Below, piece by piece: positions 17,437-26,117 of a stretch of 64,000 nt of DNA. This stretch comes from JAPHTQ01 sp050302275 (GTDB lineage Bacteria > Pseudomonadota > Gammaproteobacteria > Thiohalomonadales > Thiohalomonadaceae). Each line of letters opens with the position of its first letter. Within the stretch, counting starts at the first letter, position 1. The stretch lies in contig JBNLAT010000001.1 in NCBI GenBank assembly GCA_050302275.1, forward strand, positions 124,001 through 188,000. The letters run 5' to 3'. Under the pieces are notes generated by a model, which did no database searches, had not been told where the DNA came from, and worked only from the letters and a program-made list of their open reading frames with translations. The translations under genes and the position numbers were made by a program.

Positions 17437-17991
17437 ATGAATCCTTCCATTATTCGTCTCCCCCTACAATTTGACGCTATGCGTCTGCAAGCAGATCTCG
17501 AGCAGGTACAACAGTCGGCCTGGACAGCCCACTTCAATCAGCGCATATACGAAGGCGACTGGAGTGTCGTGCCACTGCGGGCCGTACCGGATAGCCCCAT
17601 CCCCCACTTCTCACTACCCAATGAACGGCGACAGGAAGACACCCCTCTGCTGCGCCGCTGCGAATATTTTCAGCAGGTCGTAAAGGCATTTCAGTGCCCG
17701 TTGGCGGCGGTTCGTTTGTTACGCCTTGGAGCGGGAGCAACGATCAAGGAGCACCGCGATCCTATGCTCAGTCTTGAGCATGAGGAGGTGCGTATTCATG
17801 TAGTATTGACCACAAACCCTGATGTGGAATACCGCATTGACGGTGTTGCCGGACACTGGGATGCAGGTGAATGCTGGTATGCCGACTTCACCAAACCACA
17901 CAGTTTCACCAATCGGGGTAACACCGAGCGTGTCCATATCGTGCTTGATTGCGGATTGAATGACTGGCTACGTGATCTACTGGCCGCCTGA
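17437..17991 (+). CDS. Aspartyl/asparaginyl beta-hydroxylase-like 2OG-Fe(II) oxygenase
   Basis: A 184-residue protein of the AspH-type double-stranded beta-helix family. Likely iron ligands are His121 in RIHVVL and His155 in KPHSFTNRGNTERVHIVLD, with the following Arg suited to bind 2-oxoglutarate. An EHRDP motif precedes them at residues 105-109. The family hydroxylates Asp or Asn side chains in proteins and some peptides. AAGGG precedes the ATG. The Nif11-like gene follows 13 bases after its stop. A protein or peptide substrate made in this cassette is a plausible inference. Confidence 0.85.
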   Translation: MNPSIIRLPLQFDAMRLQADLEQVQQSAWTAHFNQRIYEGDWSVVPLRAVPDSPIPHFSLPNERRQEDTPLLRRCEYFQQVVKAFQCPLAAVRLLRLGAGATIKEHRDPMLSLEHEEVRIHVVLTTNPDVEYRIDGVAGHWDAGECWYADFTKPHSFTNRGNTERVHIVLDCGLNDWLRDLLAA

Positions 17992-18004
17992 ACCACGCCG
18001 CGAT

Positions 18005-18223
18005 ATGGAAGATCATTCCGAAGACACATTCCATGCATTGCGTCGAGCGGTACACAATGATCCAAAATTGCAGGCTCACCTCTTCGCACACGAAGATCCC
18101 AATGCATTTATCGACGCCGTATGTGAACTCGCACATTCATTAGGTCACAAACTGGGGCGAGAAGCTGTGTTGCAAATCATGCGGGACGGGCATAAGGCAT
18201 GGCATCGTAGAAGTTCACTATGA
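18005..18223 (+). CDS. Nif11-like domain small protein
   Basis: A 72-residue protein with the spacing of Nif11/NHLP-type leader domains: FHALRRAVHNDPKLQAHL, then DPNAFIDAVCELAHSLGHKL and GREAVLQIM. Nif11 domains serve as leader regions of some RiPP precursors, but this one has only a 12-residue tail (RDGHKAWHRRSSL) and no Gly-Gly cleavage site, so it may be a recognition or scaffold protein instead. I chose ATG 18005, because upstream codons overlap the hydroxylase gene and look like its shadow. Its TGA overlaps the ATG of the sulfotransferase gene (ATGA). Confidence 0.6.
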   Translation: MEDHSEDTFHALRRAVHNDPKLQAHLFAHEDPNAFIDAVCELAHSLGHKLGREAVLQIMRDGHKAWHRRSSL

Positions 18224-19170
18224 CTTTTGAAGGATGGATTCCACTGTTCCTGTCGCGACACAACGAGCGACTCGAAGTTGAGTGGTGTTATATGGGCAGT
18301 GAACGTTTCTGCGAACCCTTTTGTCACCATACCCTGCAGAAGTTGGCCTCACGTCCTTTCAACCGCATGTTCCGACAACGCAGCGATCTTGAGACATTAC
18401 GCACACGAGCACAAGAACATCCCGGTTTACCGTTACAAGGAATCGTGTTTCACATGAGTCGCTGCGGTTCCACTCTGGCAGCACAGTGGTTGGGGGCACT
18501 ATCAGATAGTGTGGTGTTATCGGAACCTGAGCCACTGGACACACTGCTGCAATGGCCTGATTATGATGGCAACACAGAGATAATATCCGCCCTGCTCTCT
18601 GCACTGGGCCAGTCACGTCGCACAGATGATCGTCGCCTATTCCTGAAAACCGACTGCTGGCATATATTGCATATCGACAGGTTACTGGCCGCTTTTCCCG
18701 ACACTCCCTGGATATTTCTCTATCGCGATCCGGTGGAGGTACTGGTATCACACCAGCGTATGCCAGGCTGGCAACTGGTACCGGGCTCGATGGCCGCTCA
18801 TGGTCTGCACGCTCCAGATGAAGCCATGAACCATCCACTGAGTCACGGCGCCTGGATTTTATCCGTTATTCTTGATCGGGCGGCACAGGCGATACAACGC
18901 CATCCCAATGGATTGCTATTAAATTACACCGAATTAACTACCGCATTGGAGAGCAGGTTGCCCGAGCATTTTTCAATCTTGCCTAAAGCGCGCTCCAGTA
19001 ATGCCGAGAGTAATGTTATCGGGCGTCATGCAAAAAACATGCATATCCCGTTTCAGCCGGATGGTGCTGAAAAGCGCGCTGCTGCCGATGCCGAGATTAT
19101 TGCGCTTGCAGAACGCTGGCTAAACAAACCTTATCAGGTACTGGAGAGCCTGCGCCGCAACCAGGAATGA
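18220..19170 (+). CDS. Sulfotransferase-family protein
   Basis: A 316-residue protein. HMSRCGSTL near residue 78 matches the phosphate-binding loop of PAPS-dependent sulfotransferases, and FLYRDPVEVLVSHQRMP matches the 3'-phosphate-binding segment. It should transfer sulfate from PAPS to a hydroxyl group, but the acceptor is unknown and the loop has Cys where Ser is usual. It is translationally coupled to the Nif11-like gene by an ATGA overlap. It ends 4 bases from the convergent acetyltransferase gene, with no terminator between. Confidence 0.75.
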   Translation: MTFEGWIPLFLSRHNERLEVEWCYMGSERFCEPFCHHTLQKLASRPFNRMFRQRSDLETLRTRAQEHPGLPLQGIVFHMSRCGSTLAAQWLGALSDSVVLSEPEPLDTLLQWPDYDGNTEIISALLSALGQSRRTDDRRLFLKTDCWHILHIDRLLAAFPDTPWIFLYRDPVEVLVSHQRMPGWQLVPGSMAAHGLHAPDEAMNHPLSHGAWILSVILDRAAQAIQRHPNGLLLNYTELTTALESRLPEHFSILPKARSSNAESNVIGRHAKNMHIPFQPDGAEKRAAADAEIIALAERWLNKPYQVLESLRRNQE

Positions 19171-19174
19171 GTCG

Positions 19175-19696
19175 TTACTTGATTGCCCCCCAATTACCCG
19201 GTGCAGGTGGATACCAGATCATTCGTTCGTAAGGAACCTGCGCCTCTTCCACCATAAAACCCAAGCGGCTATATAGCTGTTTAGCAGGCAGATGATCGGC
19301 TCTTACAGTGAGTGTCACCGGCGCCATTACTCTTGCAGCCGCCACTTGCACTGCCTGGAGCATATGACTGCCATAACCTTTACCCCGTGCCGCAGGAATC
19401 AGGGCAATATCCACCACTCGAATCTCGGTTTCTCCGAAGTCGAGCACCACACGACCGATGCGCTCATTATGGTATTCCGCAACGAAATACATCGCATTGG
19501 GAAACATATCGCCATACCCTTGAGTTTGCGCATACTGCTGCATTTCGATTAGACCTTCGATAAAGTCATCTTCCGCATCAAGCAGGCGCAGATCGTCGCG
19601 CGTACTTCGATACAGACTCTCAACGAATGACTTATCCGCGGTCGCCATCGGCCGCAGGCTCAAACCACCCTGAAACTTCATACTCCCTGAAAGCAT
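19175..19696 (-). CDS. GNAT-family N-acetyltransferase
   Basis: A 173-residue single-domain GNAT protein. The acetyl-CoA loop is IPAARGKGYGSHML, followed by a typical YSRLGF segment near the C-terminus. The acceptor is unknown. The ATG follows the TAG of the upstream methyltransferase gene with no spacing, so the two form a tight transcription unit. It faces the collar/AspH/sulfotransferase cassette and may or may not belong to it. Confidence 0.85.
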   Translation of the reverse strand: MLSGSMKFQGGLSLRPMATADKSFVESLYRSTRDDLRLLDAEDDFIEGLIEMQQYAQTQGYGDMFPNAMYFVAEYHNERIGRVVLDFGETEIRVVDIALIPAARGKGYGSHMLQAVQVAAARVMAPVTLTVRADHLPAKQLYSRLGFMVEEAQVPYERMIWYPPAPGNWGAIK

Positions 19697-20737
19697 CTAA
19701 AACTCCTTCTTTTCCTGACGGGACACTTCAAACTCCAATTGTGGATTCGACCCAAGCCTATAGCGGAACTGTAGCGTCTCACCGCCAGTAAATGTCGGTC
19801 TCCCTGGCAGTGGTTGCGGCATTGTCAGGCTGGAATCGTAATCCTGTAATCGATTCTCCCCATAAACAACAATATTCGTCAGCAGATAAGGTCGGTATCT
19901 TCCATCCACCATCTCAGGAATCTGCACACGTCCGGCAGGCAAATAATCCTCATCTATTGTCTGCCAACATAAAATATTGGCACCATCCAGTTCAAATACC
20001 CTGCCGAGGTTTAACCTGTCTCGCTGAGGAGAAGGAATATCACCGACATGATCCGCAGAAACAAGGACATGCTCCTTCGACCAGTCAAGCAGACACATAC
20101 CGATAGTGACAGACTGAGGGACTAATTTTGCTTCAGGAGCCTGACTAAACAGATGACGGAAAACTGAAACCTGAGGTTCATTGTGCAGACAAACCGCCAT
20201 CGTTTCACTAACAATCACATCCGGGCAACATTCGGCAGGTATTTCATAACGTGTAGCGTCAGCGCAAACAACGGCATCGACATGCACGGATAACCCTAAT
20301 GACTGTATCAGTGCTGCCGCATCATCAAGGCACTCCTGATGAATATCCAGCAGCGTGAATTGAACCTGCTCTGAGGAGAAAACTGTCATTAGAGGTACAG
20401 CCAATAACGCAAAAGGCCCACAACCCGCATACAACACCCTGACAGGCCGATCCGGACATTGAGCATCCGCTATTGCATCAGCCAGCCCACGAATGAAGGC
20501 AAGAGTTCTGAAGGCCTCACGGATACACATTGCAGCGAGGACTGGCGAGATAGCCAGGCCGCTATCGAGTCGCGTCTGGCCCACTGAGATATCGCGGGCA
20601 AAGTCGATATTAAAACGGGTAATACCTTCAAAAAACTCCCTCAGAGCCTGCGCCTGCGGAAGCAGGTCAACGAGTGTCCGTTCAGGGATAAGAATTTCAC
20701 GTGTGATGGCGTCAAGCTCATCCCTGCCAAAAGTCAT
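19697..20737 (-). CDS. Class I SAM-dependent methyltransferase
   Basis: A 346-residue protein with motif I VLYAGCGPFALLAVPLM near residue 105 and DVIVSETMAVCL about 80 residues later. The SE-T-M segment recalls the first acidic part of the double-E loop of protein arginine methyltransferases, but the similarity is short and the family is uncertain. ATG 20737 is preferred over the in-frame TTG at 20746. The acetyltransferase gene follows directly. Confidence 0.7.
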   Translation of the reverse strand: MTFGRDELDAITREILIPERTLVDLLPQAQALREFFEGITRFNIDFARDISVGQTRLDSGLAISPVLAAMCIREAFRTLAFIRGLADAIADAQCPDRPVRVLYAGCGPFALLAVPLMTVFSSEQVQFTLLDIHQECLDDAAALIQSLGLSVHVDAVVCADATRYEIPAECCPDVIVSETMAVCLHNEPQVSVFRHLFSQAPEAKLVPQSVTIGMCLLDWSKEHVLVSADHVGDIPSPQRDRLNLGRVFELDGANILCWQTIDEDYLPAGRVQIPEMVDGRYRPYLLTNIVVYGENRLQDYDSSLTMPQPLPGRPTFTGGETLQFRYRLGSNPQLEFEVSRQEKKEF

Positions 20738-20805
20738 ATTCAACAATCCATGTCTCTTGCGGTCGGTTATCCAGCAGCGGCTGACTCGAAAATTGGTTTA
20801 CATAG

Positions 20806-21366
20806 TTATAGAACATCCACGCCGGAAATATAGGGATGAGCAAAGAGCAGCACAGTGTAGAACACCACCGTGATGACAAGCAGCTTGATGTCCTCTGCCA
20901 GAGCGGGCACCGCTTCCTTCACCCAAACCCCGTCGCGGCGGTTAATGAAGACCATCTCCAGCAACGCCCACACCGCAAGCCCGCCGAAGAGCACAATCGA
21001 ACGGTCAAAACCGGCCTGTAGTAGATGCGCGACCGACCAAAGCACCACGCCTGTCAGCTGCGGATGACGGATGAACTGTTTGATACGTGTGGCACGCCCT
21101 GAGGCAATAAAGAGGAGAATAGAGAAGAACATCAAAATATAAGCCACCGGGTCTAGATAGCCCGGCGGGAAGTAAACAGGCTCAGGAATGATGCTGCGCC
21201 AGCCAAACACCATGATGACGATTGAAGCCAGAATCATCAGTGCAGCAATACCACCGTAAACCTTCTCACCCAACTGACCAACAAGACGCCGTCTGATACC
21301 AATACCCATCGCAGGCATCGAATGGAAGATTGTCCAAATTAGGAGACCGAGAATAAGTAGTGTCAC
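20806..21366 (-). CDS. NnrU-family membrane protein
   Basis: A 186-residue integral membrane protein with five to six hydrophobic segments and the NnrU signature (IFHSMPAMGIGIRRRL near the start, IRHPQLTGVVLWSVAHLL in the middle). NnrU was named from nitrite/nitric oxide respiration loci, and related proteins are isoprenoid or methyltransferase-like membrane enzymes; its own role is not settled. The start is GTG with AGGAGA 6 bases upstream. No denitrification genes are nearby. Confidence 0.85.
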   Translation of the reverse strand: MTLLILGLLIWTIFHSMPAMGIGIRRRLVGQLGEKVYGGIAALMILASIVIMVFGWRSIIPEPVYFPPGYLDPVAYILMFFSILLFIASGRATRIKQFIRHPQLTGVVLWSVAHLLQAGFDRSIVLFGGLAVWALLEMVFINRRDGVWVKEAVPALAEDIKLLVITVVFYTVLLFAHPYISGVDVL

Positions 21367-21465
21367 TATCTTCTCCTAATCCATGCAAGTTACTTTACCG
21401 AGGTAACCATCAAATATTAGCCTAAGTTTCTCAACGGACAGACCTAGGTTTCACCTTAATCATAC

Positions 21466-23127
21466 TTATTGTTCCTTAGGTGGGAATATTGATACCCATT
21501 GTCTGACAGAACCACGACCATGGAGATCTCCCACAAAAAATTCGGGAACGGTAGTAGGCGCCCAACTCAGGGATGCCCCATATCGACTTTTAACCCATGG
21601 TTCATTGTAGCCGGCAAGTTCAAGTAAAGTCGGAAACACCTGAAAATGGCTCGTTCTGTCGTAGCTGGTCGTTTGAATCTTCCAAAACTTTTCTAGAATT
21701 CCCGCATCATTGGAAAAAACCATCATCGGCACAAGACCCTCGAAATGATTTGCCCTCGGTCGACAGTGTGTAGCCAGTGTCCCATCATCAACGATATTCT
21801 GCCCATGGTCACTAGTATAAATAATGACATAACGCTCACTCCCCTCACTTTTTGACAACAGCTCCTTGAACCAGTCATCAACAATCCAGCGTATACCATT
21901 CATATAGGAATTCAGGGACTTTTCCCTGTCATTCATTGGTTCACCCGCCTCAAGAACCGGAGTGAAATAGTCGTAATTATGCGGGGGATAGCTCCTGAAG
22001 TAAGGAAAATGCATGCCGTATTTATTAAGTATGACAAAGGTCTTACCTGATTGTTTGAGTAATCCTGTTAACCTTTCAAGGGCAACCCGATCACTGTTAT
22101 AGACAGTTTTCTGCCGCACCCTCATGATTTCATCCACGTAGGAAGCTTCATGCTCATTCATAAAATTTTGGTAATTGGCCCACTCCTCTGCACTCTGGGC
22201 ATCCAGATAAACGTTATAAAATCCGGCCTTTCGAGTAAATTGCCATATAGAAGGCTGTTTCAGAGTCATTTGATTTTGATCAGGGATATTCTCCTTCCTC
22301 ACACCTGTTCTGAGGACCAGGTTGGAATAATCACTACAGTTTGAAGATGCTGCGGCAAAACCAAAATTCACGACCCCCTCATGCAGGGAATGGAGATAAG
22401 GTGTCGTCGCTTTTTCGTACCCATTGACCTCCAGAATGTCTGCACGAATACTCTCATCTACAATCAGAATAATTTTATCAACCGACGCATCAAACGTACC
22501 AGCATAATCAACTTTGGCTCTTTTACCCTCATAAAGCCGTGCTTGTCCTGCAAATACAAGCATTGCAGGTACTCTAAAAAAGGATGGGTAACGATCAAAA
22601 AAACCATGACTATATTGCAGAGAGACAACAATAAACATCACGGCACTTAACGGAACAAAATAAGCTTTTTGGGAAACACCCAATTTCAAAAGCTGTGGCA
22701 ACCGTTCAACAAAAATAATAAGTGGAATAAGGATGATCAAAAATGGTAGCGCGGCCAGACCAAAATTCTCAACCACCTCTCCAAACCACCATTGGAAATT
22801 CTCCACGATCATGGCCGTTTGCTGAAAATCAATCGGCGAGCCTGAAATATCGTTGGAACCAAAATTGAAGAGAAAGAAGAATAGGAAAATCGGTAGCGTG
22901 ATTTTCCGTAGCAGACTACGGCCACTAATAAACAGCAGAATCACCCCTAGCAAACTCCAGAGAAACAGAAGCGATGACAGGACAAGCTCAACCATCCTGC
23001 CCTGTCCCCATAAATATCTAAAGGGGTAAAAGAAGTCGTGGAACATGGAAAATTCCACCAACAAAAGAACCGACACGACAGCCAGTGCAACCATTTTCAG
23101 CAAGTATTGAATTGACTCACCCTCCAT
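21466..23127 (-). CDS. Inner-membrane sulfatase-fold transferase (EptA/LTA-synthase-like)
   Basis: A protein of about 553 residues: five hydrophobic helices in the first 200 residues, then a periplasmic alkaline-phosphatase-superfamily domain. Metal-site motifs are IILIVDESIRAD, a nucleophile region SSNCSDYS, TSDHGQNI, and a later THCRPRANHFEG. This architecture is shared by phosphoethanolamine and phosphoglycerol transferases that modify lipid A, glycans or glycerol polymers. The exact donor and acceptor cannot be told. ATG 23127 and GTG 23136 are both possible; neither has a clear ribosome site. Confidence 0.8.
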   Translation of the reverse strand: MEGESIQYLLKMVALAVVSVLLLVEFSMFHDFFYPFRYLWGQGRMVELVLSSLLFLWSLLGVILLFISGRSLLRKITLPIFLFFFLFNFGSNDISGSPIDFQQTAMIVENFQWWFGEVVENFGLAALPFLIILIPLIIFVERLPQLLKLGVSQKAYFVPLSAVMFIVVSLQYSHGFFDRYPSFFRVPAMLVFAGQARLYEGKRAKVDYAGTFDASVDKIILIVDESIRADILEVNGYEKATTPYLHSLHEGVVNFGFAAASSNCSDYSNLVLRTGVRKENIPDQNQMTLKQPSIWQFTRKAGFYNVYLDAQSAEEWANYQNFMNEHEASYVDEIMRVRQKTVYNSDRVALERLTGLLKQSGKTFVILNKYGMHFPYFRSYPPHNYDYFTPVLEAGEPMNDREKSLNSYMNGIRWIVDDWFKELLSKSEGSERYVIIYTSDHGQNIVDDGTLATHCRPRANHFEGLVPMMVFSNDAGILEKFWKIQTTSYDRTSHFQVFPTLLELAGYNEPWVKSRYGASLSWAPTTVPEFFVGDLHGRGSVRQWVSIFPPKEQ

Positions 23128-23230
23128 TCGATACACTAGCTGGAGAAATTCTTTTTTGAATCCAGCAAAAGAGTTAGAAAGAGTTTTTTATAATATTAGG
23201 AAATATCCCCTCTATCCTGATTGCCTTTCA

Positions 23231-23533
23231 CTACACTTCGTAATCAACTACACGACGTTCAAGGCGGGCCTCAGCCACAAAAGGCTTTATCGCTATGTGT
23301 TCTGGATGTAATTGATATTCATCAAGAGCTGTCCGGTCAGAGAACTCAGAATAAAGCACAACATCTCCACTATCCTCTGAGGCCGAATAATCAATTCCAA
23401 CTTCGATCATCAATAGTCCCGGAATTTGCCCATTCAAACCCTCAAGTTTTTCTTTAATGATCTGCGCGTTTGCGGCTCTGTCATTTCCATGAGCAGATTC
23501 TTTCAAGCGCCAAATGACGATATGTTTAATCAT
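23231..23533 (-). CDS. Dabb (stress-responsive alpha-beta barrel) domain protein
   Basis: A 100-residue protein covering one Dabb domain: an N-terminal MIKHIVIWRLKE strand, a central VGIDYSASEDSGDVVLYSEF segment, and a C-terminal HPEHIAIKPFV motif. Dabb proteins are small dimeric ferredoxin-like barrels, seldom with a known reaction. It is a single gene with no operon partner visible. Confidence 0.88.
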   Translation of the reverse strand: MIKHIVIWRLKESAHGNDRAANAQIIKEKLEGLNGQIPGLLMIEVGIDYSASEDSGDVVLYSEFSDRTALDEYQLHPEHIAIKPFVAEARLERRVVDYEV

Positions 23534-23596
23534 TTCTGATACCTGTCATTCACTAATAGAACTAAATTCGGATGAATACACAGAAGTGTATGTGTG

Positions 23597-23615
23597 GGCA
23601 GAAGATGATTCTGCC
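23597..23615 (-). terminator. Hairpin downstream of bioA
   Basis: A 7-bp stem GGCAGAA/TTCTGCC with a 5-base loop lies between the end of bioA and the start of the Dabb gene. A clear T run is missing, so termination is only likely. The rest of the 243-bp gap holds no gene. Confidence 0.45.
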
Positions 23616-23776
23616 TCTATATTGGAATGAAATGCTTTCAGACCCGGCTTCCTCTCGCCCGGTGATTCCTTTCTCTTTTCTACCCCGATACAGACTTGAT
23701 GGCAAGATCGGAATATCGAGTATGACTAAACAGCAAAGTACTGAAATCCGGCCTGCGCGGGAATAACAGAAGTGAG

Positions 23777-25126
23777 TTAGTCTTTTACTGCCAGATTGAT
23801 TCCCTCTTCCATCACCTCGGCCAGAAAACGGATCTGCTCTTCGGTGATGACATAGGGTGGCATCAGGTAACTGACATTGCCAAGCGGGCGCAGTAGTGCA
23901 CCGCGAGTAAGGGCATGCTGGTAGATACGCAGACCGCGGCGTTCCTGCCACGGATAGGCTTCACCTGTTTTTTTGTCTTTCACCATTTCCACCGCGAGGA
24001 CCATGCCAGTCTGGCGCACTTCGGCAACATGAGGATGGTCATTGAGGTGTACACTGGCGTCGGCCATCACCTGCGCTAACCACTGGTTGTTTTCGATTAC
24101 GCTGTCCTGCTGAAAGATATCGAGCGTTGCCAGCGCCACACGGCAGGCCAGCGGATTCCCCGTGTAGGAATGTGAATGCAGAAAGGCGGTCAGCTTTTCG
24201 TAGTCGTCATAAAACGCTTCATAAATTCTGTCATGGGTCATCACTGCAGCCAGTGGCAAGTAACCCGCTGTTAGGCCTTTCGATAGACACATAAAGTCGG
24301 GTGAGATATTGGCCTGTTCGCAGGCAAACATGGTGCCAGTACGACCGAAGCCCACAGCGATCTCGTCTGCGATCAGATGCACACCATGTCGATCACAAGC
24401 ATCGCGCAGCAGTTCCAGATAACGCGGATCGTACATACGCATGGAACCGGCACACTGAATCAACGGCTCGACAATCACCGCGCAGACTTCATCGGCGTGT
24501 TTTGCCAGTGCCTCTTCCATGTGCACGAACATCCGCTCAGCAACATCTCGTGCGCTTTCGCCCTCTTCCCGTTGATAGGCATCGGGAGACGGCACGGTGA
24601 TCGCCTGTAACAGCAGTGGCTCGTAGGTCTCTTTATAGAGCGCCACATCACCCACGGAGAGTGCGCCGAGGGTTTCGCCATGGTAACTATTGGAAAGCGT
24701 AATGAAGCGGGTCTTTTTCGTCTGGCCCTTGTTACGCCAGTAGTGGAAGCTCATCTTTAGCGCCACTTCCACTGCGGCGGAGCCGTTGTCGGTATAGAAG
24801 CAATGATTCAAGCCATCTGGCGTGATCTTTACCAACCGCTCGGCCAGTTCCACTGCGGGGGCGTGAGAGAAACCAGCGAGGATCACGTGCTCCAGTTGAT
24901 CGACCTGATCCTTGAGTGCGGCATTAATGCGTGGGTTAGCGTGACCGAACAGGTTAACCCACCAGGAGCTGATGGCATCGATGTAGCGGTTACCATCGAA
25001 ATCTTCCAGCCACACCCCTTCGCCGCGTTTAATCGGTACCAGCGGCAGCGACTCGTGATCCTTCATCTGGGTACATGGGTGCCACAGCACCGACAGATCC
25101 CGTTGCATCCAGTCGCGATTATTCAT
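23777..25126 (-). CDS. bioA: Adenosylmethionine-8-amino-7-oxononanoate aminotransferase
   Basis: A 449-residue class III PLP aminotransferase. It has the BioA N-terminus (LWHPCTQMKDHESLPL), the substrate-site segment ISSWWVNLFGHANPRIN, and the PLP lysine in LSKGLTAGYLPL near residue 283. The enzyme makes 7,8-diaminopelargonic acid in biotin synthesis, using S-adenosylmethionine as amino donor. The ATG overlaps the TAA of ubiA (TAATG), so the two are translated together. Other bio genes are not in the window. Confidence 0.97.
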   Translation of the reverse strand: MNNRDWMQRDLSVLWHPCTQMKDHESLPLVPIKRGEGVWLEDFDGNRYIDAISSWWVNLFGHANPRINAALKDQVDQLEHVILAGFSHAPAVELAERLVKITPDGLNHCFYTDNGSAAVEVALKMSFHYWRNKGQTKKTRFITLSNSYHGETLGALSVGDVALYKETYEPLLLQAITVPSPDAYQREEGESARDVAERMFVHMEEALAKHADEVCAVIVEPLIQCAGSMRMYDPRYLELLRDACDRHGVHLIADEIAVGFGRTGTMFACEQANISPDFMCLSKGLTAGYLPLAAVMTHDRIYEAFYDDYEKLTAFLHSHSYTGNPLACRVALATLDIFQQDSVIENNQWLAQVMADASVHLNDHPHVAEVRQTGMVLAVEMVKDKKTGEAYPWQERRGLRIYQHALTRGALLRPLGNVSYLMPPYVITEEQIRFLAEVMEEGINLAVKD

Positions 25127-25998
25127 TAGCGCAGCAGGTAGTCGGCAGCGATTCCGATAAACACGGCCATGCCGAAGTAGTGGTTGTTAAGGAAGGCTTT
25201 GAAGCTGAGTTGTGGATCGCGGTCGCGGATCAGGTATTGCTCGTAGAGGGCAAAGCCGGTGGCGACCAACAGACCGAGCATATACGGCAAACCAAGACCG
25301 AAGGCGAGTCCACCAACGGCGAGCAGCGCCAGGGTCAGCAGTTGCATCAAACCGATACCAAGGCGATCGAAACGACCCATCAAAATCGCTGCCGATTTCA
25401 CCCCAATCTTCAGATCGTCTTCCCGATCACAGATCGCATACATGGTGTCGTAGGCCAGTGCCCAGAAGATATTGGCAACGAAAAAGATCCAGGCGTTGAT
25501 CGGGATCTCGCCCATCTGCGCGGCAAAGGCCATGGGAATGGCCCAGCCAAACGCGACACCCAGGTAGGCCTGCGGCAGATGTGTAATACGCTTCATGAAC
25601 GGATAGCTGGCGGCGAGGAAGGCGCCGGGTATCGCCAGCAGAATGGTGAGCTTATTCATCAGCAGCACCAACGCGAGGGAGATCAGGCTGAGTACGGCAA
25701 ACACGCCCACCGCTTCAACAGGCCTGATCGAACGGCGCGCCAACGGGCGCTCTTCGGTACGGCTGACATGGAGATCGATATCGCGGTCGGCAAAGTCGTT
25801 AATCGCGCAACCGGCAGAGCGCATCAGAACGGTACCGAGAACAAAGACCACCAGTACCAGCGGGTCGGGCCTGCCGTCGGCAGCGATCCAGAGCGCCCAC
25901 ATGGTCGGCCAGAACACCAGATAGATACCGATAGGCCGGTGCAGCCGGGTCAGCAGGTAGTACTCGTAGAGGCGTTGTTTGATCAGTTCCGCAGACAT
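25126..25998 (-). CDS. ubiA: 4-hydroxybenzoate polyprenyltransferase
   Basis: A 290-residue polytopic membrane protein with both Asp-rich prenyl diphosphate motifs: NDFADRDID near residue 67 and YAICDREDDLKIG near residue 188. It attaches the polyprenyl tail to 4-hydroxybenzoate in ubiquinone synthesis at the inner membrane. The usual partner ubiC is not adjacent; bioA follows with a one-base overlap. Confidence 0.96.
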   Translation of the reverse strand: MSAELIKQRLYEYYLLTRLHRPIGIYLVFWPTMWALWIAADGRPDPLVLVVFVLGTVLMRSAGCAINDFADRDIDLHVSRTEERPLARRSIRPVEAVGVFAVLSLISLALVLLMNKLTILLAIPGAFLAASYPFMKRITHLPQAYLGVAFGWAIPMAFAAQMGEIPINAWIFFVANIFWALAYDTMYAICDREDDLKIGVKSAAILMGRFDRLGIGLMQLLTLALLAVGGLAFGLGLPYMLGLLVATGFALYEQYLIRDRDPQLSFKAFLNNHYFGMAVFIGIAADYLLR

Positions 25999-26030
25999 GG
26001 GCGAGAGTGTACCCGAACGGGCGACTTAGA

Positions 26031-26117
26031 TCAGCGCTTTGGCGGTCTTATGGCCCACACCACCAGACCAATCACCAGCACCAGAATGATCAGTTCGGCG
26101 AAGACCATTCCAGACAT
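26031..26117 (-). CDS. Possible 28-residue single-helix membrane protein
   Basis: A short frame starts inside the 3' end of the hydrolase gene and ends in the gap before ubiA. It encodes one hydrophobic helix with a basic tail: MSGMVFAELIILVLVIGL, then VVWAIRPPKR. The composition is that of small membrane proteins, but the ribosome site is weak (GGA too close to the ATG). It may be chance; conservation in relatives would decide. Confidence 0.35.
   Translation of the reverse strand: MSGMVFAELIILVLVIGLVVWAIRPPKR

Noticed and set aside
23741..23768. A REP-like piece (ATCCGGCCTGCGCGGGAAT)
   Set aside because: It resembles a common bacterial repeat, but only one half is present and no second copy is in the window.
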